Assembly (NCBI RefSeq): GCF_003347605.1
Contig: NZ_QDFZ01000014.1
Span: forward strand, 62,001 to 126,000
Origin: Chryseobacterium sp. KLBC 52
GTDB taxonomy: Bacteria > Bacteroidota > Bacteroidia > Flavobacteriales > Weeksellaceae
DNA length: 64,000 nucleotides
Direction: 5' to 3'
The translations under genes were made by a program, and so were the position numbers. How positions within the stretch are numbered: position 1 is the stretch's first letter; each line of letters starts with the position of its first letter. The notes under the pieces were generated by a model, which was not told the origin of the DNA, did not search any database, and saw nothing but the letters and a program-made list of their open reading frames with translations. Shown here one piece after another: positions 49,937 through 58,198 of this stretch.

Positions 49937-50968
49937 ATGCAGCCCAGATTAAAATTTCTTGACCGCTATCTTACCTTATGGATCTTTCTGGCTATGGGGA
50001 CAGGAATTGCTTTGGGACATTTTTTCCCGGCCATTCCTACTATTATTAATTCACAGTCAGTGGGTACTACTAATATTCCTCTGGCTATCGGACTTATTTT
50101 GATGATGTATCCGCCATTGGCTAAGGTTGATTATTCTCTTCTGCCATTGGTTTTTAACGATAAAAAAGTAATCGGAATTTCTTTATTGCTCAACTGGATT
50201 ATTGGTCCGGTTCTGATGTTTGGTCTTGCCATTCTTTTTTTAAGAAATGAACCAGATTATATGTCAGGATTAATCCTCATTGGACTGGCCAGATGTATTG
50301 CCATGGTTATCGTGTGGAATGATCTTGCCAAAGGAAACAGAGAATATGCAGCATTATTGGTGGCTTTAAACAGCATCTTTCAGGTGCTTACTTACAGTTT
50401 TCTGGTTTGGCTTTTTATCAATGTACTTCCCAATCAACTCGGTCTGGCAAGCTTTAATGTCAACGTTTCTATGCAGGATATCACAGAAAGTGTACTGATC
50501 TATCTCGGGATTCCCTTTCTGGCAGGTTTTCTCACCCGTTATTTTCTGATCCAATCAAAAGGTGCGGACTGGTACAACAGAAAATTCGTACCTAAGATCT
50601 CTCCTGTGACATTGTATGCTTTATTATTGACCATCGTACTGATGTTTAGCTTAAAAGGTTCCACAATACTGGAATTGCCAATGGATGTCATTAAGATAGC
50701 AATCCCATTGGTGATCTATTTTGTTCTGATGTTTTTTGTAAGTTTTATGCTCAACAAAACATTGAAGATACCTTACGATAAAAATGCATCTATAGCCTTT
50801 ACCGCTACCGGAAATAATTTTGAACTGGCTATTGCAGTGGCCATCTCGGTCTTTGGCATTCATTCACCACAGGCATTTGTAGGCGTGATTGGTCCATTGG
50901 TAGAGGTTCCGGTGTTGATACTTCTGGTAAGAGCCAGTTTATTTATGAAAAAGAAATGGTATCACTAA
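49937..50968 (+). CDS. acr3: ACR3-family arsenite efflux transporter
   Basis: The 343-residue protein has ten hydrophobic segments and the family motif [10 protein letters not shown] with its conserved Cys in the fourth helix, plus [15 protein letters not shown] in the last third. It exports arsenite produced by the reductase, using the membrane potential or proton gradient. Length and motifs are those of ACR3, not ArsB. It ends the operon, with a bidirectional terminator right after it. Confidence 0.94.
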   Translation: MQPRLKFLDRYLTLWIFLAMGTGIALGHFFPAIPTIINSQSVGTTNIPLAIGLILMMYPPLAKVDYSLLPLVFNDKKVIGISLLLNWIIGPVLMFGLAILFLRNEPDYMSGLILIGLARCIAMVIVWNDLAKGNREYAALLVALNSIFQVLTYSFLVWLFINVLPNQLGLASFNVNVSMQDITESVLIYLGIPFLAGFLTRYFLIQSKGADWYNRKFVPKISPVTLYALLLTIVLMFSLKGSTILELPMDVIKIAIPLVIYFVLMFFVSFMLNKTLKIPYDKNASIAFTATGNNFELAIAVAISVFGIHSPQAFVGVIGPLVEVPVLILLVRASLFMKKKWYH

Positions 50969-50982
50969 TCTTATTATTAAAT

Positions 50983-51014
50983 AAAAAGCATCACCGAAAC
51001 AGTGATGCTTTTTT
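50983..51014. terminator. Bidirectional terminator after the arsenic operon
   Basis: AAAAAGCATCAC pairs with GTGATGCTTTTT around a 7-base loop, ending transcripts from both convergent genes. Confidence 0.88.
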
Positions 51015-51021
51015 ATGGATA

Positions 51022-52311
51022 TCAGTTCTTAATCAATTTATAATTGTCACTACCTTCATCTTTAGCTATGGTATAGCCGTCTGTCAGTTCAAGAATCCAT
51101 CCGTCACCTGATATTTTTTTATTTTCAGTTTTCACTGGATTGGATATTGAAATTTTATCCCAGTTTGGACTCATTAATGCTCCATTTTCAACCGTCAGAA
51201 TGCCCCACAAATCAGTAATCCGGATATTGGGATATACCGTCCCCTGATCTTCCACAGGCACAATATTTCTCGGATCAAAGGAAACATTCATTTTTTCAAA
51301 TTTGATTTCAAAGTGAGGCTGCTGAATGAATTTCAGTTTGTACTCGGCAATACGTTTTTTCGTTTGTTCTTCTCTATCGGTTTCCTGCTTTATAATGGAT
51401 GTACCATTATAATTGTCAGATAGCTTTTCAGCTGCTTTTTGCAAGTCAGTCTGAATCCGTATATCGAATGCTTTAATGAAATAACCGGTCAGGTCTGTTT
51501 TTGAATCAATTTTTTTGTTCCAGTCCGGATCTTTATGATACAGCAGATATCCATAAACAGGTATGGTGTAATAAGCAAATGAACGTACAAATGTGGGGTT
51601 TTTCATAAAACCTTCTATGCCATTCAAAAAATATGATCTTGTCTGATCTTTATTTCTGCCACTCACAATGAGCCCTGTAAACTCAGCAATTCCCTCATTC
51701 AGTTCCAGCAGGTTTTCTGTAGTTTCTGAACCTTTGTAAAGTGTATTCCTGTATTTCCTAAAGATCAATGCATTGGTGAGATGCTGCTTCATTTCTTTTT
51801 CTGAATTTGAGCGGACTGCCTGCTTTAGCGCTTCCAATTCGAGACGAAGGTAAATCCTGCCCTCCTTCTGATCCAGATGATTATTTTCTGCATTGTTAAG
51901 ATTAAACCCCAATGAAGGCTGAATGCGGTGAAAAGACTCATGAGCCAAAAGATTAATCCTGTTTTCCTTATTCTGAGAAAGAGGGAGCATAATCATTGCC
52001 CATCTTTTTCCACCCCAATTGACAGCGGTATTTGCGATGTTGACTGTGGCAGGTAAAACCCCAGAATAGAGAGTACCATCACGTTTCAGTATTCCCTCCG
52101 AATCCGGCTCGGTGGCAAAAAACGCTCTGGTTTTCGGATCGATTAAAATCATAGGACCATATAAATCTTTGTTCCATAGTCCGATATTCTTTTTTGAAGC
52201 TGTCTTGAGTTCATCAAAATAAACAGAAACTGTATCATGGGGAATAGATTGTTTTTGTGCTTTTACACCCAATACAAACAAGAAAAAGAAAGCTGTAACA
52301 GTCATCTTCAT
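51022..52311 (-). CDS. Exported HExxH metallopeptidase-like protein of unknown family
   Basis: The 429-residue precursor has a signal peptide (MKMTVTAFFFLFVLGVKAQ). It contains AHESFHRIQ, an HExxH zinc-peptidase motif, in LLAHESFHRIQPSLGF near residue 130. A Glu-rich region follows, with ELNEGIAEFTGL as a plausible third zinc ligand. The C-terminus is strand-rich with SISNPVKTENKKISGDGWIL. I do not know the family or substrate; a secreted zinc peptidase is the best reading. The start at 52311 gives the signal peptide. It is convergent with acr3 and divergent from an AraC regulator. Confidence 0.8.
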   Translation of the reverse strand: MKMTVTAFFFLFVLGVKAQKQSIPHDTVSVYFDELKTASKKNIGLWNKDLYGPMILIDPKTRAFFATEPDSEGILKRDGTLYSGVLPATVNIANTAVNWGGKRWAMIMLPLSQNKENRINLLAHESFHRIQPSLGFNLNNAENNHLDQKEGRIYLRLELEALKQAVRSNSEKEMKQHLTNALIFRKYRNTLYKGSETTENLLELNEGIAEFTGLIVSGRNKDQTRSYFLNGIEGFMKNPTFVRSFAYYTIPVYGYLLYHKDPDWNKKIDSKTDLTGYFIKAFDIRIQTDLQKAAEKLSDNYNGTSIIKQETDREEQTKKRIAEYKLKFIQQPHFEIKFEKMNVSFDPRNIVPVEDQGTVYPNIRITDLWGILTVENGALMSPNWDKISISNPVKTENKKISGDGWILELTDGYTIAKDEGSDNYKLIKN

Positions 52312-52495
52312 GGTTAAATTCTTTGTGATTAATGTTTTTCTGTTAAAATACATACTTTAGGTAGCTAATATAATGAATTACAGCGATCAGGAACAACGGC
52401 AACCATCAAAAATAACCTACAGGTAAATTGATTTGATGAGCTTCTAAGAAATATATATTGAGCCGTAAAGAAAAGAAAGCTTAGCATTTAATAAC

Positions 52496-52503
52496 TAACT
52501 TTG
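52496..52503 (+). promoter_or_regulatory. -7 promoter element of the AraC gene at 52534
   Basis: TAACTTTG matches TAnnTTTG and lies 30 bases before the start codon. Confidence 0.5.
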
Positions 52504-52533
52504 TTATTACAGACCCTATATTATTAGAACAAG

Positions 52534-53355
52534 ATGGAACAGGCTGACCTATTGAAAACCATAAATTACTCAGGAATATTTTTTTCCTGTTTTTCGGATT
52601 ACAGTGAAAAATGCATTCATGCAACTCCTGAACATGTACTGCTCTATTTGTATTCCGGAGAACAAATTATTGAAGATAGGAATACGAAAATAACCATAGG
52701 AGCAGGAGAATGTGCTTTTATACGGCGTAACCATCGTCTGATGATGTATAAAAACAGTAAAGACGATGAACTTTACAAGGGTATTTCATTAACTTTTAAC
52801 CGTAACTTACTCCGGGATTTTTATCATAAACTAAATAAATCGAATCTGCCTCAGAAGGTTCATTTTTCTGAAGAAAATGTATTTAAAATAGAACCTCGTG
52901 CCGATATTACGAGCCTGTTTCAATCGCTAACTCCTTATTTTGATGAAAATACAAGACCTACTGAAGGGGTTGTTCATCTTAAATTACAGGAAGGAATCTA
53001 CGCCTTACTCAATCATTCAGAGATCTTTTTTCCTATTTTGTTTGATTTTACAGAGCCCTGGAAAATTGATATTATGGAGTTCATGAATGAAAATTACATG
53101 GATGAGCTTACCATGGAACAAATTGCTTCCTATACCGGCCGTAGTCTTGCCACTTTCAAGCGGGACTTCCAAAAGATAAGTGACCTGAGTCCGCAAAAAT
53201 GGCTGATCAGAAAACGTCTTGAAGCAGCCTATTTCAAAATGAAAAACGAAGGCAGGAAAGTACAGGATGTTTATGTAGAGGTTGGATTTAAAAATCCTTC
53301 ACACTTTTCCACAGCATTCAAAAAACAATACGGATTTTCACCGAAGGAAATTTAA
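52534..53355 (+). CDS. AraC-family transcriptional regulator
   Basis: The 273-residue protein has a cupin-like N-terminal half with EHVLLYLYSGEQII and a GAGECAFIRRNHRLM segment. The C-terminal AraC domain (about 185-270) contains LTMEQIASYTGRSLATFKRDF and VQDVYVEVGFKNPSHFSTAF. It is divergent from the HExxH protein gene, with 222 bases between starts, and upstream of an acetyltransferase gene that has its own promoter. It may control either. Confidence 0.9.
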   Translation: MEQADLLKTINYSGIFFSCFSDYSEKCIHATPEHVLLYLYSGEQIIEDRNTKITIGAGECAFIRRNHRLMMYKNSKDDELYKGISLTFNRNLLRDFYHKLNKSNLPQKVHFSEENVFKIEPRADITSLFQSLTPYFDENTRPTEGVVHLKLQEGIYALLNHSEIFFPILFDFTEPWKIDIMEFMNENYMDELTMEQIASYTGRSLATFKRDFQKISDLSPQKWLIRKRLEAAYFKMKNEGRKVQDVYVEVGFKNPSHFSTAFKKQYGFSPKEI

Positions 53356-53379
53356 CCTGAGCTTCAGAGAAAAGTTATT

Positions 53380-53417
53380 TGAGCCTCGCAGTAATAGTAC
53401 TGTGAGGCTCACTTTTT
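53380..53417 (+). terminator. Terminator of the AraC gene
   Basis: TGAGCCTC and CAGTA on one side pair with TACTG and GAGGCTCA on the other, with one mismatch and a 4-base loop, followed by a short T run. It ends where the next promoter begins. Confidence 0.75.
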
Positions 53418-53424
53418 AATTTTG
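53417..53424 (+). promoter_or_regulatory. -7 promoter element of the acetyltransferase operon
   Basis: TAATTTTG matches TAnnTTTG and lies 12 bases before the ATG at 53437, so the leader is very short. The T run of the upstream terminator overlaps it. Confidence 0.45.
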
Positions 53425-53436
53425 TCCTGTAAATAA

Positions 53437-54003
53437 ATGATAATGAAAACACAGGATATTTTTGAACGGCTCACAGAAGGGGAAACAATTCCTGAAGATG
53501 ATCCGCAGGCCATCAGAATGCGGGAAGCCTCTTTTGAAACAAAGAAATTACTGATCAGAATGAACGGTTCTTCTGATCCGGCAGAAATCAGGGAGTTTCT
53601 GGGCCAGATCACCGGTATATGTATTGAAGAAAACACGACTATTTTTACTCCGTTATATATCAATTACGGAAAGAATACAAAAATCGGTAAAAATGTATTC
53701 ATCAATTTCGGCTGTACATTTCTTGATTTGGGAGGTATTACAATAGAAGATCATGTTTTAATCGCTCCCAACGTCAGTTTACTTTCTGAAGGACATCCTG
53801 TTTCTTCAGTAAGCCGTCACTCACTTGTTCCCGGACGTATTCACATTAAAAAGAATGCCTGGATTGGAGCCAATGCAACCATTCTTCCCGGAGTTACCAT
53901 AGGCGAAAATACCGTAATAGCGGCTGGAGCAGTTGTTACTAAAGACATTCCGGACAATGTCATTGCGGGAGGAGTTCCTGCAAAAATCATTAAACCTATC
54001 TAA
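53437..54003 (+). CDS. Hexapeptide-repeat sugar O-acetyltransferase (Maa/LacA-like)
   Basis: The 188-residue protein has the helical N-terminal segment of maltose/galactoside acetyltransferases ([12 protein letters not shown]) and a left-handed beta-helix of hexapeptide repeats ([20 protein letters not shown]). A catalytic His sits in [10 protein letters not shown], and a closing segment [20 protein letters not shown] follows. It uses acetyl-CoA to acetylate a sugar or similar hydroxyl. It lies 12 bases upstream of an exported hydrolase gene and probably shares a transcript with it. Confidence 0.92.
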   Translation: MIMKTQDIFERLTEGETIPEDDPQAIRMREASFETKKLLIRMNGSSDPAEIREFLGQITGICIEENTTIFTPLYINYGKNTKIGKNVFINFGCTFLDLGGITIEDHVLIAPNVSLLSEGHPVSSVSRHSLVPGRIHIKKNAWIGANATILPGVTIGENTVIAAGAVVTKDIPDNVIAGGVPAKIIKPI

Positions 54004-54015
54004 AGAAACATTCTC

Positions 54016-55065
54016 ATGAAAAAATGGACAATTTTAACAGCATTTGCATTGCTGCTCACAGGAAAAGCTTATCCACAGCAAAATGAAAAAAAAATGAAAA
54101 ATACAGAAAAAAACGAACACTATACTTTTAAACTGAGTGACAATGTTATCCGTCAAAAAGTACATTTTACAAATCGTTACGGAATATTACTTACCGGTGA
54201 TCTGTACAGTCCTGCATCCCAAGTTAAAAATAAAGAGCTATCAGCTATTGCCATAAGTGGACCCTTTGGGGCAGTAAAAGAGCAGTCATCCGGTCTCTAT
54301 GCCAATCAGATGGCAGAACGTGGATTTATTGTACTGGCATTTGATCCATCGTATACCGGGGAAAGTGGCGGAGAACCGAGAAGTGTGGCATCTCCTGATA
54401 TCAATACAGAAGATTTCAGTGCTGCGGTAGATTTCCTGGGATTACAAAAAGAAGTGGATAGAAACCGTATAGGAATTATCGGAATATGCGGATTCGGAGG
54501 TTTTGCATTAAATGCTGCTGCGGTGGATCACCGGGTAAAAGCTGTTGCAACAACCAGTATGTATGATATGTCACGGGTAATGTCCAGAGGATATTATGAC
54601 GCCGTCACTCCGGAACAGCGTACACAATTGTTACAGCAACTTGGTGAACAACGCTGGAAAGATGCAGAAAAGGGAACATTTCAGCCCGGACCAAGGCTGA
54701 ATGCTGAAAAACTCAAAGGAGATGAGCCTCAGTTTGTAAAAGAATACTTTGATTACTACCGTAGTCCGAGAGGGTTTCATGAACGTTCATTAAACTCAGT
54801 CGGTTCCTGGAATGCAACCAATGCACTTTCTTTTATGAATATGCCATTACTCACTTATATTAAAGAAATTTCTCCCCGTCCGGTACTGATTATTGCAGGA
54901 GAAAAAGCACATTCCAGGTACTTCAGTGAAGATGCTTACAAGATGGCTGCTGAGCCTAAGGAATTAATAATCATTCCTGATGCTGTACATACAGATCTTT
55001 ACGACAAAACAGACATTATTCCTTTCGATAAACTGGATGCTTTTTTCAGGGAAAACCTGAAATAA
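54016..55065 (+). CDS. Exported alpha/beta hydrolase with cysteine nucleophile
   Basis: The 349-residue precursor has a signal peptide (MKKWTILTAFALLLTGKAYP). It then carries the same hydrolase domain as the genes at 7730 and 8678: SGPFGAVKEQ, the FDPSYTGESGG loop, the elbow GICGFGG with Cys158, and a C-terminal DAVHTDLYD with the probable catalytic His. The paralogues lack a signal peptide, so this version acts outside the cytoplasm. It lies between an acetyltransferase and a paralogue of the AraC regulator next to the other hydrolases. A deacetylating or esterase role is possible. Confidence 0.85.
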   Translation: MKKWTILTAFALLLTGKAYPQQNEKKMKNTEKNEHYTFKLSDNVIRQKVHFTNRYGILLTGDLYSPASQVKNKELSAIAISGPFGAVKEQSSGLYANQMAERGFIVLAFDPSYTGESGGEPRSVASPDINTEDFSAAVDFLGLQKEVDRNRIGIIGICGFGGFALNAAAVDHRVKAVATTSMYDMSRVMSRGYYDAVTPEQRTQLLQQLGEQRWKDAEKGTFQPGPRLNAEKLKGDEPQFVKEYFDYYRSPRGFHERSLNSVGSWNATNALSFMNMPLLTYIKEISPRPVLIIAGEKAHSRYFSEDAYKMAAEPKELIIIPDAVHTDLYDKTDIIPFDKLDAFFRENLK

Positions 55066-55115
55066 ATTGATAGTTCACAATATCATCATGACTTACGGAT
55101 ATCCCTATTATTCTC

Positions 55116-55142
55116 AAAAAACCTACTATACTGTAGGTTTTT
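55116..55142. terminator. Bidirectional terminator between hydrolase and AraC genes
   Basis: AAAAACCTAC pairs with GTAGGTTTTT around a 6-base loop, flanked by A and T runs. It serves the two convergent genes. Confidence 0.88.
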
Positions 55143-55163
55143 CTATTTCCAAAAATCAAATTT

Positions 55164-56069
55164 TCAATTCAAATTTCTGAATTCCTGAGGTGTATTTCCT
55201 GTTTTTTGCTTAAACAGTTTACTAAAATACTGCGGGTACTCAAATCCCAGTTCATAAGCAATTTCACTGATACTTTTATTGGAGCTCAATAAAATATTTT
55301 TAGCTTCTTCGATCAGAAAATGGTGAATATGATCCTTGGTATTCATTCCGGTTTCTTTTTTCAACAGGTCACTGAGGTAGTTAGGAGATAAATTTACTTT
55401 ATCTGCCAGATCGCTTACTGTTGGTAATCCTTCCATTTTTAAAGTATCAGAAAAAAAATACCCTTTCAGAACATTTTCAACCTGCGCTACGATATCTCTG
55501 TTAGAGTTTTTTCTTGTAATAAACTGCCTTCCGTAATAACGCTGGCAATAATTCAGCAAAAGTTCTATGTTAGATACGATCAGTGTCTGACTATGATGAT
55601 CAATATTTTCCTGAAGCTCTGTTTCTATTTTCTGTATACAGTCATACAGAATCTCTTTTTCTTTATCTGATAAATGAAGAGCCTCCGATGTTTCATAGGA
55701 AAAAAATGTATAGTCTTTCATCTTCATTCCTAATGAGGTGCCACGCAAAAGATCAGGATGAAAAAACAATCCCCAGCCCATCATGTTTTCTTTTTTTATA
55801 ATTTCTGTATCCATGGTTACTACTTGCTTTGGGGCAATACAAACCAGACTTCCTTCCTGAAAATCATAAGACTGCCTGCCATAGCGCATATTATTGGCGC
55901 AATAGTTTTTGAACATCACGGAATAAAAATCACAGCTTATCCGTATACCTTCTTCCATCTGATCATCCATTTTACCGAAATCAATAACAGTTACCAAAGG
56001 ATGCCTGGTCTTATGCTGAACAAAATTATTAATGTCAGAGATAGATTGTATGTTGATAATAGGTTTCAT
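55164..56069 (-). CDS. AraC-family regulator, paralogue of the one at 9772
   Basis: The 301-residue protein has the same sensor-half pattern and C-terminal AraC domain as the regulator at 9772. Shared parts include LSPNYLSDLLKKETG, HIHHFLIEEAKNILL and SISEIAYELGFEYPQYFSKL. Both sit next to Cys-nucleophile hydrolase genes, which supports a common, duplicated regulatory unit. Here the gene closes a minus-strand operon behind an SDR, a DUF2147 protein and a membrane protein. Its target may be that operon, the convergent hydrolase, or both. Confidence 0.9.
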   Translation of the reverse strand: MKPIINIQSISDINNFVQHKTRHPLVTVIDFGKMDDQMEEGIRISCDFYSVMFKNYCANNMRYGRQSYDFQEGSLVCIAPKQVVTMDTEIIKKENMMGWGLFFHPDLLRGTSLGMKMKDYTFFSYETSEALHLSDKEKEILYDCIQKIETELQENIDHHSQTLIVSNIELLLNYCQRYYGRQFITRKNSNRDIVAQVENVLKGYFFSDTLKMEGLPTVSDLADKVNLSPNYLSDLLKKETGMNTKDHIHHFLIEEAKNILLSSNKSISEIAYELGFEYPQYFSKLFKQKTGNTPQEFRNLN

Positions 56070-56088
56070 TTGTTTAATTTACTGTTTT

Positions 56089-56589
56089 TTATGATCTTAA
56101 TGATTTTAAAATCGCCGAATAATATACATCTGCTCTTTCCCCGGAAAAATAGTCAATCACCAATCCGGCCAATGCAAAATATGTAAGCCCAATTCCTATT
56201 CCCATCAGGACAGGATTTTTGGTAGTCCAGAAAATAATCAGTGTGATTGCAAAAAAGAGAGTGGCTACAATTTTTGACACCTTGTATCCATACTGAAAAT
56301 CATCAACCCGCTTCTTTTCAAGGTTGGCAAATACTGATTTGTTCTTCTGATAGTTTTGGGGAAAGTCTCTCATCCGTTTTGTATTGGAATACAGCATTCC
56401 ACTGCCAATTGCTGAGTAAATGGTTCCTGCAACCAATAAAGGAATGAAAAGTGCCTTTGCATTTAGAGTTGATCCTTCTTTCCAAAAAATAAAACCTGCA
56501 AGTATTGTGATAATACCAAAGGTAAGAATTAATTTAGCCTCAAACAATTCACCTTTAATCCAGTCCACAGTAAAATCTATTAAATTCAT
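56089..56589 (-). CDS. Hypothetical four-helix membrane protein
   Basis: The 166-residue protein has hydrophobic segments at about 19-38, 44-66, 105-123 and 127-147, and a polar loop with YSNTKRMRDFPQNYQKN between the second and third. I do not recognise the family. It lies 19 bases before the AraC gene and 14 bases after the DUF2147 gene, so it is a member of the SDR operon. A function in lipid or membrane homeostasis is conceivable but unsupported. Confidence 0.7.
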   Translation of the reverse strand: MNLIDFTVDWIKGELFEAKLILTFGIITILAGFIFWKEGSTLNAKALFIPLLVAGTIYSAIGSGMLYSNTKRMRDFPQNYQKNKSVFANLEKKRVDDFQYGYKVSKIVATLFFAITLIIFWTTKNPVLMGIGIGLTYFALAGLVIDYFSGERADVYYSAILKSLRS

Positions 56590-56603
56590 CTGAATGATTT
56601 CAA

Positions 56604-57038
56604 TTATTTATATTTATGAAAAGTTGCTGTTTGCCCCAGTAAAGACAATCCTAAATATCCTCTCAAATAGAGTTTGTCATTTTTAATCCATATTTTACAG
56701 CTATAAGTATCTCCACTCGGTGCATTATAGATTTTGCCGTTCACATATTCTTTTCCGTTCCATACTAAACCTGTTAAGCTTTTAATTCCCACTACATTAC
56801 GGGAACGGAGTTTAACGTCCGGGTTTTTGATATCTTTTTTGGAAGTAATACCATCTTTTTCAACAATATCCTCTCCCCAGAGATAGTTTCCATAATATGT
56901 ATCTCCTTCTTTAAGGATTTCAATTCTGACATCTTTTTTGTCAGATTCCCAATTTCCTACAATTGCTTTTTCAGATTGTGCATAGGTGCTGGCAAACATC
57001 GCCAGCATAACTATAATCAGAGTCTTTGTTGTTTTCAT
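56604..57038 (-). CDS. DUF2147 family exported protein
   Basis: The 144-residue precursor has a signal peptide (MKTTKTLIIVMLAMFASTYA). The DUF2147 domain has AIVGNWESDKKDVRIEI at its start, then GNYLWGEDIV and GKIYNAPSGDTYSCKIWIK, ending in LRGYLGLSLLGQTATFHK. DUF2147 proteins are small secreted beta-rich proteins of unknown function. The gene lies between the SDR and the membrane protein genes with short gaps and shares their transcript. Confidence 0.9.
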   Translation of the reverse strand: MKTTKTLIIVMLAMFASTYAQSEKAIVGNWESDKKDVRIEILKEGDTYYGNYLWGEDIVEKDGITSKKDIKNPDVKLRSRNVVGIKSLTGLVWNGKEYVNGKIYNAPSGDTYSCKIWIKNDKLYLRGYLGLSLLGQTATFHKYK

Positions 57039-57068
57039 TTTATTTAACTGTTTTTTGAATATCCATTA

Positions 57069-57884
57069 TTACATTTGGCTCATTACAATTTTGTCAAATA
57101 ACCTGTCTCCCAAATAAACACGCAGCCAAGGCATCATTACAGAATATTTACCTACTTTATATCTTGTTTTGGGATTGTTGGAATTCACTATTTTCACAAT
57201 AGCCTCCGCAATGACATCAGGTTTTGATGAGCCGTTTCCTTTGGCTGCATCAGCCGTTCCCTTTGCAATTTTATCCATCATATTTCCATAGGCGCTGCCT
57301 TTTGATATTTTAGAAAAATTGTCCAATAATACTGAACCAAATTCCGTAGCAATAAAGCCTGGTTCCAAAACCACAACTTTAATATTGAAAGATTTCAGCT
57401 CCAGACGAAGACAATCACTTAGCCCCTCCACTGCGTGTTTGCTGGCGTGATACCAGGCTCCCATAGGAAAGTACATCTTTCCTCCCATAGAAGAAGTATT
57501 GATAATAGTTCCTGATCTTGCTTTTCGCATGTAGGGTATTACTTTTTGCGTCATTGCAGCCATTCCAAAGACATTTACTTCCATCTGCTTTCGGGCTTCC
57601 TCCAAGGGTACATCTTCCACCGAACCATACAAGCCAAAGCCTGCATTATTCCAAAGTACATCAATTCTGCCTTCTCTCCTGATGATAGTATCCACAACAT
57701 TCTGGATGTCTTCTTCTTTGATAATATCCATTCGAATAGGATATCCACCCATATTTTTCAGATCCTGCATCTGATCAATTCTTCTGGCTGCTGTATAAAC
57801 TGTATGACCTTTCTGGATGAGGGATTTTGCGGCTTCTTTACCCATCCCGGAACTTGCCCCTGTAATTAAAATTATCTTTTTCAT
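57069..57884 (-). CDS. SDR-family oxidoreductase
   Basis: The 271-residue protein is a classical SDR with ITGASSGMGKEAAKSLI (Rossmann motif), NNAGFGLYG and the catalytic set Ser in TIINTSSMGGKM plus YHASKHAVEGL (YxxxK). A LEPGFIATEFG segment follows. All catalytic residues are present. It is probably NADP-linked and acts on a ketone or alcohol substrate not predictable from sequence. It is the first gene of an operon with a DUF2147 protein, a membrane protein and an AraC regulator (gaps 30, 14 and 19 bases). Confidence 0.93.
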   Translation of the reverse strand: MKKIILITGASSGMGKEAAKSLIQKGHTVYTAARRIDQMQDLKNMGGYPIRMDIIKEEDIQNVVDTIIRREGRIDVLWNNAGFGLYGSVEDVPLEEARKQMEVNVFGMAAMTQKVIPYMRKARSGTIINTSSMGGKMYFPMGAWYHASKHAVEGLSDCLRLELKSFNIKVVVLEPGFIATEFGSVLLDNFSKISKGSAYGNMMDKIAKGTADAAKGNGSSKPDVIAEAIVKIVNSNNPKTRYKVGKYSVMMPWLRVYLGDRLFDKIVMSQM

Positions 57885-57999
57885 TTTCTGAGTATTTGAT
57901 TAACAGTACAAAGATGAGGATACAGATAACGTTGGTTCTAAGACAAATCCACGATTGTTGTATACTTTTTACAGATACTCAGAACAACTACATATCAAA

Positions 58000-58025
58000 A
58001 AAAAGCCTGCTATCTGCAGGCTTTT
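58000..58025 (-). terminator. Terminator downstream of the S74-domain gene
   Basis: AAAAGCCTGC (58001-58010) pairs with GCAGGCTTTT (58016-58025), with A's on the left giving a T run on the minus strand. It lies about 170 bases past the stop codon. Confidence 0.75.
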
Positions 58026-58198
58026 GCGACGTATCGGAAAATAAAAAATTGGGAAATTCTAAACCTTAGATATTTTAATAAAAACCGAGGGAATGCTTTA
58101 TTAAAATATTTTTACAACAGGATAAGATATTCTTTTTAGTGTGTGTTCTTAGAATCGGAAATGCAATACCTTTAAGTCCAAAATATTCTACCTGTTTA

